Shown one piece after another: positions 24,538 through 32,687 of a stretch of 38,141 nt of DNA. The notes under the pieces were generated by a model, which saw only the letters and a program-made list of their open reading frames with translations, was not told where the DNA came from and did no database searches. The stretch covers positions 1 to 38,141 of the forward strand of contig CAZIKB010000058.1 in NCBI GenBank assembly GCA_964539665.1, given 5' to 3'. Within the stretch, counting starts at the first letter, position 1; the number at the start of each line of letters is the position of its first letter. This stretch comes from CAZIKB01 sp964539665 (lineage in GTDB: Bacteria > Zhuqueibacterota > Zhuqueibacteria > Oceanimicrobiales > Oceanimicrobiaceae). The position numbers and the translations under genes are program-made.

Positions 24538-25458
24538 ATGACAAAACAGCTTTTTAGCGAAATAAAAAATTTGGTGACGGAGGCCAGAAATCCAGCTTCG
24601 GAAGCTATTGATACAAAAAGTACTGAAGATATACTTCGAATTATAAATCAGGAAGACAAGACTGTCCCGCGTGTAATTGAAGGCGAACTTCAGTATATTG
24701 CACGGGCAGTGGAAATTGTCGTGGACGCATTTAAAAATGGTGGACGGCTCTTTTATATTGGAGCCGGAACAAGCGGTCGATTAGGCGTGCTGGATGCATC
24801 GGAATGTCCTCCTACATTTGGCACAGATTCGGAAATGATACAGGGAATTATCGCGGGTGGGGATGAGGCGCTTGTTCGGGCCAAGGAGGGCAGCGAAGAT
24901 AACAGGAAACAAGCTGTTGTTGATTTAATGGACAGAGGATTTACCAGGAAAGATGTGGCCTGTGGAATTGCTGCCTGTCATAGAACCCCTTACACGGTTG
25001 CTGCGATTAAACAGGCCAGAAAGTTAGGGGCAAAAACGCTGTACATCGCCTGCATTCCCCGAACTGATTTGAAACTGAAAGTAGATGTGGCTATTTGTCC
25101 GGTAGGGGGACCGGAAGTTGTGATGGGGTCCACACGGATGAAAGCAGGGACGGCCACAAAACTGGTACTGAATATGCTGACAACCACAGCAATGATAAAA
25201 ATGGGCAAGGTCTTTGGTAATATGATGGTCGATTTGCAGATGAATTCCCGTAAATTAGAAGAGAGGGCCAAAAAAACCGTGATGATGGCTACTGGTGTTG
25301 ACTATGATAAAGCAACCGAGGTTTTAAAAGAAGCAAGAAACCATGTAAAAACCGCAATTGTCATGATTCTGTCTGACGTGGCTGCTGCTGAAGCAGATGA
25401 AAGGCTGAAAGCCAGCGATGGAATTGTTCATCGGGCGATTTCAAGAATTCAGCCTTGA
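24538..25458 (+). CDS. murQ: N-acetylmuramic acid 6-phosphate etherase
   Basis: The 306-residue product is a SIS-domain lyase that cleaves D-lactate from MurNAc-6-phosphate to give GlcNAc-6-phosphate in peptidoglycan recycling. The family signature IGAGTSGRLGVLDASECPPTFG is at 74-95, including catalytic-type E89. AKEGSEDN (E117, E120) supplies the second acidic site, and MGSTRMKAGTATKLVLNML and the helical C-terminus are intact. The length fits the family (about 300). The start is ATG 24538, 8 bp after the previous gene, with GGTGAA before it. No MurNAc transporter, AnmK or NagZ gene is in the window, so the source of MurNAc-6-P is not visible here. Its last 32 codons are overlapped on the other strand by a candidate gene relic. 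Confidence 0.95.
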   Translation: MTKQLFSEIKNLVTEARNPASEAIDTKSTEDILRIINQEDKTVPRVIEGELQYIARAVEIVVDAFKNGGRLFYIGAGTSGRLGVLDASECPPTFGTDSEMIQGIIAGGDEALVRAKEGSEDNRKQAVVDLMDRGFTRKDVACGIAACHRTPYTVAAIKQARKLGAKTLYIACIPRTDLKLKVDVAICPVGGPEVVMGSTRMKAGTATKLVLNMLTTTAMIKMGKVFGNMMVDLQMNSRKLEERAKKTVMMATGVDYDKATEVLKEARNHVKTAIVMILSDVAAAEADERLKASDGIVHRAISRIQP

Positions 25459-25513
25459 AGTTCTCTTCGTTTAATACTTTGAATATCTCATTGAAGTCCG
25501 GGTTGGTTGCCAT
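25361..25513 (-). pseudogene. Possible N-terminal relic of a nucleotidyltransferase-like gene
   Basis: On the minus strand ATG 25513 is preceded by GAGGA and opens MATNPDFNEIFKVLNEENFK. This resembles the first residues of small MNT/DUF6036-type nucleotidyltransferases, which continue with 'V.YLVVGGYAV'. Here the similarity ends after about 20 codons, and the frame then runs antisense through the end of murQ to TGA. I read it as a gene start cut off when its remainder was lost. The match is from memory and short. Confidence 0.3.
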
Positions 25514-25655
25514 TTATTCCTCGAATAATGAGTCATTCCTGTAATATCTGCCAGGCGGTATTAATGCACTTCTCCGTACCGATCTTTTCCTTGAATATAT
25601 GGATAAATAGTTTTATATTTGGTGTCAATTTTTAAGAGAGTTTTGAATATAACAA

Positions 25656-26855
25656 ATGAATTCCAGTACTAATCCTAACCGAATATATCTCGATCACAGC
25701 GCCACGACGCCAGTGCATCCCGCTGTAGTGGAAACTATGCTGCCTTTTTTGACGCAGAACTTTGGCAATGCCTCCAGCATCCATTCTTTTGGACAAGAGG
25801 CAAAAGTAGCTTTAGAAGAAGCAAGAAGGCAGGTTGCAAGTTTAATATGTGCGGAACCATCCGAGATAGTGTTTACTTCAGGGGGCACGGAAGCTGACAA
25901 TTGGGCTATTAAAGGAACAGCAAACTTTTTTGAAGGAAGCAAGCGGCATATTGTAATTTCAGCAGTTGAACATCATGCTGTACTGGATGCATGTAAATAT
26001 CTGGAGAAAAGCGGCTTTGAAGTGACGTATATTGTCGTGGATAGAGTTGGCAGGATTGAACCAGAAAGGGTGGCTCATGCAATTCGCGAGGATACATTCC
26101 TTGTGAGTGTTATGCACGCTAACAACGAAACTGGTACTATCAATCCTATTCGGGAGATTGGCGCTTTGGCGCAGGAACGCTGTGTGTTATTTCACACCGA
26201 TGCCGTGCAAACGGTGGGTAAGATTGCGATTGATGTTAAAGGTATGAATGTCGATTTGCTTTCCCTTTCCGGACACAAAATTTATGGCCCGAAAGGTATT
26301 GGAGCGCTCTACATTCGAAGAGGCACGCAGATTGACAAAATGTTTCATGGCGGCCGCCACGAACGAGACCGGCGGGCTGGCACTGAGAACGTCCCTGCGG
26401 CAGTAGGCCTGGGTAAAGTTGCTGAGATTTGTCAGGATCGAATGGTAAAGGACGCAGACAAGCTAAGAGAGCTCAACGAAGAACTGCATTCAAAAATAAC
26501 TCAGCGCATTTCTAACGTTCATTTAAATGGCGACCAGAATCGAAGAGTGCCTGGAATCTTGAATCTTTCATTTGATGGTGTTGAAAACGATTCACTCATG
26601 TTAAGCCTTGATTTACAGGGGATTGCCGTTTCCAATGGTTCAGCCTGTACTTCTGGCACGGTTGAACCTTCACACGTTCTGAAAGCCATGGGTTTGCCGA
26701 AGAATTTAATCCGGTCGGCTATACGGTTTAGCCTGGGAAGGGATAATACTGCTGACGAAATCGACCGAACAGTTGATGCCTTAAAAGGAATTGTTGAACG
26801 GCTGCGAGCGGTGAGAAAAGGCAAGAAATTATTTACGACGGAGATGCACGGATAA
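25656..26855 (+). CDS. Cysteine desulfurase (IscS/NifS family)
   Basis: The 399-residue PLP enzyme removes sulfur from cysteine for Fe-S clusters and tRNA thiolation. It begins IYLDHSATTPVHP and has TSGGTEADNWAIKG, AVEHHAVLDAC (cofactor-stacking His), HTDAVQTVGKI, the PLP lysine K208 in SLSGHKIYGPKG and the persulfide-forming C331 in GSACTSG. The placement of this loop fits group I (IscS/NifS) enzymes. MnmA, which takes sulfur from such enzymes, follows 0.65 kb downstream, so this copy probably supplies tRNA 2-thiouridine synthesis. No IscU or SufB is adjacent. The C-terminal 16 residues (RAVRKGKKLFTTEMHG) run into a repeat-like sequence at 26838-26867 and may be a late extension. Confidence 0.93.
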   Translation: MNSSTNPNRIYLDHSATTPVHPAVVETMLPFLTQNFGNASSIHSFGQEAKVALEEARRQVASLICAEPSEIVFTSGGTEADNWAIKGTANFFEGSKRHIVISAVEHHAVLDACKYLEKSGFEVTYIVVDRVGRIEPERVAHAIREDTFLVSVMHANNETGTINPIREIGALAQERCVLFHTDAVQTVGKIAIDVKGMNVDLLSLSGHKIYGPKGIGALYIRRGTQIDKMFHGGRHERDRRAGTENVPAAVGLGKVAEICQDRMVKDADKLRELNEELHSKITQRISNVHLNGDQNRRVPGILNLSFDGVENDSLMLSLDLQGIAVSNGSACTSGTVEPSHVLKAMGLPKNLIRSAIRFSLGRDNTADEIDRTVDALKGIVERLRAVRKGKKLFTTEMHG

Positions 26856-26867
26856 ACACGGAGTTTA
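26838..26867 (+). repeat. Short 10-bp-periodic ACGGA repeat at the end of the cysteine desulfurase gene
   Basis: ACGGA recurs at 26838, 26848 and 26858, three degenerate 10-mers in a row (ACGGAGATGC, ACGGATAAAC, ACGGAGTTTA). They overlap the last codons and the stop of the desulfurase gene. The style resembles the decayed inverted element at 32131-32221, and both recall short interspersed repeats common in environmental genomes. Confidence 0.45.
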
Positions 26868-26928
26868 GTATTAGATAATAATTGATAATATACTGAAAAC
26901 TTTTGACTTAATTGAAAAGATAAATTTA

Positions 26929-27234
26929 ATGCTAAAAATTGAGTGGATAAAGGAAAAGATTAAAAACTGTGAATATTACTTTTCTAAACATGGGGATCAA
27001 GAAAGACAAAACGATAATCTCACTATTTTGGAAGTTGAAGAGGCTATGCTTGCTGGTAGAATTTTAGAATATTACGAAAATACAGGAAGAGGAGAAAGTT
27101 GTTTGGTTGCAGGATTCTCAGAAAATGGAAAACCTATTCACATAGTTTGTGGAATTCGGAGGAATTGGTTAGTCATTATAACCGTTTATATTCCCAGTGC
27201 TCCAAAATTTAAATCACCTTTTGTACGAGGTTAA
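26929..27234 (+). CDS. DUF4258-type small protein, candidate toxin of a toxin-antitoxin pair
   Basis: The 101-residue product shows the DUF4258 pattern: 'FSKHGDQERQNDNLTILEVEEAMLAGRILEYYENTGRGESCLVAGFSENGKPIHIVCGI', with the typical W-L-V-I-I-T-V-Y ending. The family is thought to be RelE/BrnT-like in fold and is commonly encoded just before a YgiT-type zinc-finger protein, as it is here with a 2-bp gap. Ribonuclease activity has not been shown for this protein and I infer it only from that context. The pair is more AT-rich than the genes on either side and separates the desulfurase from mnmA, suggesting insertion. No clear ribosome site precedes ATG 26929. Confidence 0.8.
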   Translation: MLKIEWIKEKIKNCEYYFSKHGDQERQNDNLTILEVEEAMLAGRILEYYENTGRGESCLVAGFSENGKPIHIVCGIRRNWLVIITVYIPSAPKFKSPFVRG

Positions 27235-27236
27235 AA

Positions 27237-27491
27237 ATGAATCCAAAATGCAATTTTTGTGGAAATAAAAATATTAGAAATAAAAGGGTACAGTATTTAT
27301 ATAAACACGATGGGAAATTTCTTTTAGTGAACAATGTTCCATGTGAAGAATGTGAATATTGTGGAGAACAATATTTTGAAGCAAAAGTACTTAAAAAAAT
27401 CGAAAAGGATTTCAAAGAAATTTATGATTTAGGTAAAAAAGCTAAAATGGAAGTACAGGTACCTGTCGAGGAATTCCTGGAACTTGATTAG
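27237..27491 (+). CDS. YgiT-type zinc-finger protein, candidate antitoxin partner
   Basis: The 84-residue product has the YgiT/MqsA-type zinc finger with two CxxC pairs, CNFC near the N-terminus and CEYC in VPCEECEYCGEQYFEAKVLKKIEKDF. It lacks the C-terminal Xre-like helix-turn-helix of full MqsA, so it probably does not itself regulate from DNA. The sequence ends VPVEEFLELD. GAGG lies in the end of the DUF4258 gene and the start is 2 bp after its stop, implying coupled translation. Toxin first and zinc-finger partner second is the usual order for this pair. An antitoxin role is inference from family context. Confidence 0.8.
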   Translation: MNPKCNFCGNKNIRNKRVQYLYKHDGKFLLVNNVPCEECEYCGEQYFEAKVLKKIEKDFKEIYDLGKKAKMEVQVPVEEFLELD

Positions 27492-27510
27492 CTTGAAATT
27501 AAATTTATAA

Positions 27511-28632
27511 ATGAATCATCTTAAAAATACCGAAACCGTTGTTGTGGCAATGAGCGGTGGTGTAGACAGCTCAGTCGCGGCGGCGCTTCTGCATGAACGA
27601 GGTTACCAGGTAATTGGCGTCACTATGGATTTGTGGGACTATGAGCGGGTTGGTGGCAACATCAATCGCGAAAGCGGCTGCTGTTCTCTTGACACCATGG
27701 ATGATGCCCGTTCTGTTTGTAAAAAGCTTGGAGTGTCCCACTACGTGGTCAACTTTCGAGAGGAGTTTAAGGCTGCGGTTACTGATAACTTTATTTCCGA
27801 ATATGTGGAAGGACGCACCCCAAACCCTTGTGTTCGCTGCAACACCTACATTAAATGGGGAACTTTGCTGCAGAAAGCTGAAGAATTAGGTGCAGACAAA
27901 ATAGCCACGGGTCATTATGCCAGAAATTATTTTGATGCTGAGAGAGAACGATACGTGTTAAAACGCGGTAAAGATGTGAAGAAAGATCAATCCTACGCAC
28001 TTTGGGGCATCAGTCATTCTGGATTGACTAAAACACTTTTGCCGGTTGGTGAGTTTGATAAGGACGAGATTCGACAAATGGCGCGAAACCTGGATTTAAG
28101 GATAGCTGAAAAGAAAGAGAGTCAGGAAATTTGCTTCATTCCGGATGATGATTATGCGCGATACCTCCACCAGATGCGGCCTGAGTTAAAAACTCAGCTC
28201 CAGGATGGAGAAATTTTAAATCAGGGCGGTATGACGTTAGGTCACCACCGTGGTTATCCTTTTTATACAATCGGACAGCGAAAAGGATTAGGAATTGCGG
28301 TTGGGGAGCCAGTTTATGTCACTGAAATTGATGCAAGGCAGAACCGAATCAAAGTTGGCTCAAACCGCGACCTTGCACACAATGGTTTGATCGCAGAAAA
28401 CCTGAATTGGATAGCAATTGAAAAGCTTACAGGAGAATTGGAAGTTGAAGCTAAAATTCGCTACAACGATTCCGGGGCACTCGCGCGCATTCGACCGTCA
28501 GGAAGCGATTTGGTAGAAGTCACTTTTAGTGAACCTCAACGGGCAGTTACACCCGGGCAGTCGGTAGTGTTTTATCAGGATGATGTTGTTATCGGTGGTG
28601 GAGTGATACAAGCTTTTATTAAAAATCAATAA
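27511..28632 (+). CDS. mnmA: tRNA-specific 2-thiouridylase
   Basis: The 373-residue product installs sulfur at U34 of tRNA for Lys, Glu and Gln. The PP-loop motif SGGVDSS is at 15-21. The two catalytic cysteines are C107 in NPCVRCN and C208 in SQEICFIPDD. The typical tRNA-binding and central domains follow (TIGQRKGLGIAVGEPVYV). The length fits the family. Sulfur would come from the desulfurase 0.65 kb upstream, with or without TusA-type relays, none of which is present here. The 19-bp gap after the zinc-finger gene suggests that mnmA may be read through from the toxin-antitoxin-like pair. ThiD follows after 95 bp. Confidence 0.96.
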   Translation: MNHLKNTETVVVAMSGGVDSSVAAALLHERGYQVIGVTMDLWDYERVGGNINRESGCCSLDTMDDARSVCKKLGVSHYVVNFREEFKAAVTDNFISEYVEGRTPNPCVRCNTYIKWGTLLQKAEELGADKIATGHYARNYFDAERERYVLKRGKDVKKDQSYALWGISHSGLTKTLLPVGEFDKDEIRQMARNLDLRIAEKKESQEICFIPDDDYARYLHQMRPELKTQLQDGEILNQGGMTLGHHRGYPFYTIGQRKGLGIAVGEPVYVTEIDARQNRIKVGSNRDLAHNGLIAENLNWIAIEKLTGELEVEAKIRYNDSGALARIRPSGSDLVEVTFSEPQRAVTPGQSVVFYQDDVVIGGGVIQAFIKNQ

Positions 28633-28727
28633 AGGGAAAATTACTAAAGATGAAGCCGGTAAACAAATTCTATTTTTTTGCACAATAATTAAAAATTTGA
28701 TTGATAATACAATAGGATGTTCTATCT

Positions 28728-29516
28728 ATGAAAAGACTTCTCACAATTGCCGGCTCTGACTCGGGTGGGGGCGCCGGAATTCAGGCCGATTTGAAAACGT
28801 TTCATGCTTTTGGCTGTTATGGCATGTCCGTTTTAACGGCGCTGACTGCTCAAAATACCATGGGCGTGCATGGCGTTCACGATCTTCCCCCGGAATTTAT
28901 TGAAATGCAATTGCAGGCGGTTGTCAGCGACATTGGGGTTGATGCAGCTAAAACAGGCATGCTTTCAAATGCAGAAATCATTCATGTGCTTTCAAGAAAT
29001 ATTCGAAAATTGCAAATTCCAAATCTGGTTGTGGATCCGGTCATGCGTGCAAAAGGAGGAGATTCTTTACTCCGGGATGATGCTCAGCAAGCATTAATCG
29101 AAGAAATAGTACCATTAGCTGAAGTCATTACTCCCAATCTACCCGAAGCTGAAGTACTTTGTGGTAGATCAGTTCAAACAATAGATGACATGAAAGAAGC
29201 GGCGCTGATTATACACCAAAAGGGCGCAAAAAATGTGCTGGTTAAAGGCGGTCACAGAAAAGAAGATGCTATGGATATTTTGTATGATGGTAATGAATAT
29301 ACTGAATATTTTGCAGAGAGGATACCGTCCAAAAACACGCATGGAACCGGCTGCACTTATTCAGCAGCAATAGCGGCCAACCTTGCTGTCGGAAAAAAAG
29401 TGAAAGAGGCGGTACTGCTTGCAAAAAAATTCATTACTCTGGCCATTCAGGACAGCTTTAACCTGGGACATGGAATAGGGCCGCTGAATCATTTTGTAAA
29501 ATTAACAGAACAATAA
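28728..29516 (+). CDS. thiD: Hydroxymethylpyrimidine/phosphomethylpyrimidine kinase
   Basis: The 262-residue ribokinase-like enzyme phosphorylates HMP and HMP-phosphate in thiamine synthesis and salvage. It starts MKRLLTIAGSDSGGGAGIQADLKTF and has VDAAKTGMLSN, DPVMRAKGGDSLL, TPNLPEAEVL, NVLVKGGHR and the anion-hole/catalytic GTGCTYSAAIAANLA near the end. It is a single kinase domain with no fused ThiE or TenA. The gene is followed closely by an ECF S component and a TonB-receptor-like gene, which suggests pyrimidine or thiamine uptake linked to phosphorylation. I found no TPP riboswitch (no CUGAGA ... ACCUGA core) in the 95-bp leader. Confidence 0.94.
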   Translation: MKRLLTIAGSDSGGGAGIQADLKTFHAFGCYGMSVLTALTAQNTMGVHGVHDLPPEFIEMQLQAVVSDIGVDAAKTGMLSNAEIIHVLSRNIRKLQIPNLVVDPVMRAKGGDSLLRDDAQQALIEEIVPLAEVITPNLPEAEVLCGRSVQTIDDMKEAALIIHQKGAKNVLVKGGHRKEDAMDILYDGNEYTEYFAERIPSKNTHGTGCTYSAAIAANLAVGKKVKEAVLLAKKFITLAIQDSFNLGHGIGPLNHFVKLTEQ

Positions 29517-29531
29517 GTCTATTTGAAAGTT

Positions 29532-30086
29532 ATGCAATTGAAAAGAACAGAAATATCCGCGATCGGTATTTTTTCTGGACTTGCCTTCGCTGGAGGTTTA
29601 CTCTTTATAGCGATACCCAATGTTGAGATTGTTACCGCCATTATTTTCCTTTCAGGAGTTTTATTAGGACCGAGAAATGGCCTGTTGGTTGGCATAGTTG
29701 CCCAGACTTTTTATTCAATATTAAATCCTTTCGGTATTTCACCCCTGCCATTACTCATTGCTCAAGTGTTAAACAGGGCAATTGTGGGTTATGCCGGTGG
29801 AATATGCGGTAAAGTTTTCAACATGAATAAAATTAGTTGGTCCAATTCAATATATCTGGCAATAGCGGGATTATTTTTGACCTGCCTCTACGATGCTATG
29901 GCTTATTTTAGTTTTATTTATATAGCGGGATTTTCTGTTCAACAAATGAAAACAACCTTTGTGTTAGGTTTGCCATTTTATCTGATTCATGGTCTGGTGA
30001 ACACGGCTATTTTTGCTTTGGCTTTACCCGCCTTAATTCGAGGACTTGGTCGGTTAGATTTGCTTAAATTGGCAAAAATGAGTTGA
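29532..30086 (+). CDS. ECF transporter S component (substrate-binding membrane subunit)
   Basis: The 184-residue product has five or six membrane helices and the S-component look: short loops, GVLLGPRNGLLVGIVAQTFYSILNPFG and LLIAQVLNRAIVGYAGGI. S components bind a vitamin and work with the shared EcfA/A'/T module, which is not in the window. Position after thiD points to HMP or thiamine. The cobalamin riboswitch and BtuB-like gene 2 kb downstream make cobalamin a second possibility. ATG 29532 is preferred to TTG 29523, which has no ribosome site. Its stop is 1 bp before the next gene. Confidence 0.75.
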   Translation: MQLKRTEISAIGIFSGLAFAGGLLFIAIPNVEIVTAIIFLSGVLLGPRNGLLVGIVAQTFYSILNPFGISPLPLLIAQVLNRAIVGYAGGICGKVFNMNKISWSNSIYLAIAGLFLTCLYDAMAYFSFIYIAGFSVQQMKTTFVLGLPFYLIHGLVNTAIFALALPALIRGLGRLDLLKLAKMS

Positions 30087-30087
30087 A

Positions 30088-32067
30088 ATGATTTATTGTC
30101 TTCAAACAACTTTGACCAACAAAGTGCAAAGTCTGCGAACAATGTTTATGAATAATTCAGGATATATATTTAACATTCGATGGTTTCTTGTTTACTTTTT
30201 AATTTGTCCAATAGAAGTATTTCCTCAAATCGACGACGAAATCCCTACAAAAAAAGATTCTACTACAATTGTAAAATCTGATACAGCAAATCTGGCAATA
30301 GATAAAATGGATGTATTCTGGTATCACAATAAAAAAGAACTTGGCAGCCTCATTGCCGAAGATGTTGGTGATTTTGTGAAGTTATTACCTGAGGTTGTTC
30401 CGATGGATTTAGGCAGTCTGGGGCAGTTTTCACCGCTTTCTCACCGGGGAGCAACGCCTCAGCAAGGAAAAATTCTAATTGATGACCAGGTTTGGGAAGA
30501 ACCTATATACGGCTTTATTAATGCCACTAACATTCCCATTAATATAGTCGAAGAAATGACATACAAGGGTGCGGGAGCTTTTTTACCGTACGGCGCACAA
30601 TCCATGGAAGGTGTAATCCAGGTAAATACTTACAATATTCAGGCAGTTCGTCCTTATTCAAAAATACATTTTAGAACCGGTGATTGGGGATACAGTGATT
30701 TCGGAATAATGTTTGGAATTCCTGTAAGCCAAAGTTCTAATTTTGTGGTTGGCGGTAATCGGCAGGAACATAATGGATTTTACCACTATGATTATAATGG
30801 AATTCAAGCAAGTAGCAAACATGCAGGCTCAAGAATTTATTCCAAACTTTCTTATCAGCCTCGTGCTGCATTTTCGTTAAATTATTCAGCTTTTATAAAC
30901 AAAGATAAAGCGGAAATACCTGCGACACTTCAGCCGGATTTTATACCCATCGTTTCTAAAGCTTCGAGAAAAGAAAGTCGTTTTGATCAAATGTTGTCTG
31001 TAAAAATTGGCAACCTTTCCAGCCAGAACAAAATAATCAACGGTAGGTTATTTATTTCAAAGATTCGCCAGGAATCCTCGGGTGATACGTTATTGTTTGA
31101 TAATAAAAACATTACTTTTGGCGCCGGAGTGCAATATGAGTTACACGTGGGCAGGCATAGATTGAGCGCCGGCGGCGAAATCAGATTCGATCATTTGACC
31201 AGTGCAAAATTAGGAAATCGGGACGATCAGATTGGCCATATTTTTGTCAGAGACGGTTTTCGAATCACACCAAAATTAGAACTGGGTATCCAGGGCCGTT
31301 TGGAAAAACATGATGGTTATGCGGCTGCCCTTAATCCTTCCATGCATTTGTATTTTGATTTTTCCACCAATATCAAATTATGGTTTGGAATTCAACGCGC
31401 CAAACGTTACCCAAGTTTCTCGGAACGGTTTTGGCCTGAGTTGGTCTATTTCGGTAATCCAAAACTAAAGCCTGAAACGGGTACGGCCTTGGAGGTCGGA
31501 ATGAATGTAAACAAAGGAAAAACATTTGAGTTCCAATCTGTGATTTTTACGAAATTTATTCAGGATTGGATTGGAAATTCCTTTTTTGATCCAACTGTTA
31601 AAATCTATGGACCGATCAATTCAGGAAATCGCACCATCTCTGGCCTGGACTTCAAATTTATCTGGAATTATCTGCCGAACGGTCAATTTGGCTTCATTGG
31701 TTCATATTTAATTTTGAAAGAAGATGAGTCTGAAAAGCAATTACAGGTCCCGGAATTTAACATTTATAGTTATTTTGAATTGGGGCGTAGTTTTTTTCAA
31801 GACTATGTTTTTATCAAATTAAGATTGAATGGACGTATTTTTGGTAAAAGATTCGGGCCTCTTTACACAAATAACCCCTATTTTCCGGAAAATGGTGAAC
31901 GCAGTGCGAATGCCATCCTGGATGGTCAGGTTTCTTTTCAATTTTCAGATGCAAATTTATCAGTATCGATGGAAAATATATTCAGGACTCAATATCAATT
32001 GGTACCTGGATTTTTTATGCCCATCAGAGCTCTGAGAGTCAAGATAGAATGGGAGTTTTGGGATTGA
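30088..32067 (+). CDS. TonB-dependent receptor-like outer-membrane protein
   Basis: The 659-residue product has a signal peptide (FNIRWFLVYFLICPIEVFPQ) set after about 25 extra N-terminal residues; ATG 30142 or 30148 would give a more usual signal. A plug-like domain lies at about 75-190 (VVPMDLGSLGQFSPLSHRGATPQQGKILIDDQVWEEP ... AGAFLPYGAQSMEGVIQVNT). The rest is a beta barrel with recurring aromatic strand ends that closes in RALRVKIEWEFWD. It lacks the CarboxypepD_reg-like domain of the other two receptors here, and no clear TonB box is visible. Directly coupled to the ECF S component (1-bp gap) and thiD, it could carry the same vitamin or precursor across the outer membrane. The ligand is unproven. 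Confidence 0.8.
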   Translation: MIYCLQTTLTNKVQSLRTMFMNNSGYIFNIRWFLVYFLICPIEVFPQIDDEIPTKKDSTTIVKSDTANLAIDKMDVFWYHNKKELGSLIAEDVGDFVKLLPEVVPMDLGSLGQFSPLSHRGATPQQGKILIDDQVWEEPIYGFINATNIPINIVEEMTYKGAGAFLPYGAQSMEGVIQVNTYNIQAVRPYSKIHFRTGDWGYSDFGIMFGIPVSQSSNFVVGGNRQEHNGFYHYDYNGIQASSKHAGSRIYSKLSYQPRAAFSLNYSAFINKDKAEIPATLQPDFIPIVSKASRKESRFDQMLSVKIGNLSSQNKIINGRLFISKIRQESSGDTLLFDNKNITFGAGVQYELHVGRHRLSAGGEIRFDHLTSAKLGNRDDQIGHIFVRDGFRITPKLELGIQGRLEKHDGYAAALNPSMHLYFDFSTNIKLWFGIQRAKRYPSFSERFWPELVYFGNPKLKPETGTALEVGMNVNKGKTFEFQSVIFTKFIQDWIGNSFFDPTVKIYGPINSGNRTISGLDFKFIWNYLPNGQFGFIGSYLILKEDESEKQLQVPEFNIYSYFELGRSFFQDYVFIKLRLNGRIFGKRFGPLYTNNPYFPENGERSANAILDGQVSFQFSDANLSVSMENIFRTQYQLVPGFFMPIRALRVKIEWEFWD

Positions 32068-32130
32068 GAAATAATTCGAGACTTTAATAACAAATGATTT
32101 ATAGAAATTTCGACCAATCAAGATCCAAAT

Positions 32131-32221
32131 TGAACGCTGATAAACGCAGACAACTGCTGATTATTAGTAGTTTTTAACAATGAATTCTTCAATCTGTGCT
32201 CATCAGTGCAAACCAGCGTCC
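32131..32221. repeat. Degenerate inverted repeat with 10-bp internal period
   Basis: The left arm is three 10-mers (AACGCTGATA, AACGCAGACA, ACTGCTGATT at 32132-32161). The right arm (32191-32221), read on the other strand, gives the same words in order (GACGCTGGTT, TGCACTGATG, AGCACAGATT). The arms flank about 30 bp of AT-rich sequence in the gap after the TonB-receptor-like gene. It looks like a decayed short mobile or structural repeat. Confidence 0.5.
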
Positions 32222-32336
32222 CCCAAAAACCGGCTTTTAAATTGTTAATGACTTTTGCAGTAGCCCCTGATTAGTTAATAGTGAATTGCGGGAAGTGGGT
32301 ATTGAAATATTTACTGGTAACTATTTAATTTATTTC

Positions 32337-32365
32337 TTGACATTCCTGATTCATTAAATTATATT
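32337..32365 (+). promoter_or_regulatory. Consensus sigma-70 promoter of the cobalamin riboswitch transcript
   Basis: A perfect TTGACA (32337-32342) and TATATT (32360-32365) are separated by 17 bp. Transcription would start near 32372, about 20-30 nt before the riboswitch core. Confidence 0.8.
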
Positions 32366-32389
32366 GGTGACATAAAATTAACGGACACG

Positions 32390-32600
32390 GGTAATCCTGA
32401 TTCCGTCATAATCGGAATTTGGAAATGGAAGCCGGTGAGAATCCGGCGCTGCCCCGCAACTGTAAGCAGCTACGAAAGCATTCAAAGCCACTGTTCTGCT
32501 GCCCTCTGAATGTATTGGCAAGCGGGATGGGAAGGCAACGTAAGTAGATTTGATGCTGCAAGCCAGGAGACCTGCCTGTGGATTCTTTCGAGGGAAGGGC
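32390..32600 (+). promoter_or_regulatory. Cobalamin riboswitch
   Basis: The core carries the diagnostic GCCGGTGAGAATCCGGC and CTGCCCCGCAACTGTAA (32431-32465), followed by the 3' B12-box AAGCCAGGAGACCTGCC at 32560-32576. A stem ATTCCG/CGGAAT lies at 32400-32418. Adenosyl- or other cobalamin binding should repress the BtuB-like receptor gene downstream. The ends are approximate. Confidence 0.95.
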
Positions 32601-32626
32601 TGAGCACAAAATGCATGAAATTAAGG

Positions 32627-32665
32627 TCCCCAATTTCCGTACCTCGGAGGTTGGGGATTTTTTTT
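32627..32665 (+). terminator. Riboswitch expression-platform terminator
   Basis: TCCCCAA (32627-32633) pairs with TTGGGGA (32651-32657), with inner CCG/CGG, and eight T follow at once (32658-32665). It lies about 50 nt after the B12 box and is the obvious transcriptional off-switch. I did not work out the competing antiterminator. Confidence 0.9.
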
Positions 32666-32687
32666 GAATGAATTTAATAAAACAGTA

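Noticed and set aside
28633..28727. TPP riboswitch before thiD
   Set aside because: The leader is only 95 bp, AT-rich and lacks the conserved THI-box core.
32406..32633. A 75-residue minus-strand gene
   Set aside because: It is antisense to the cobalamin riboswitch and its terminator, which explain the sequence conservation there.
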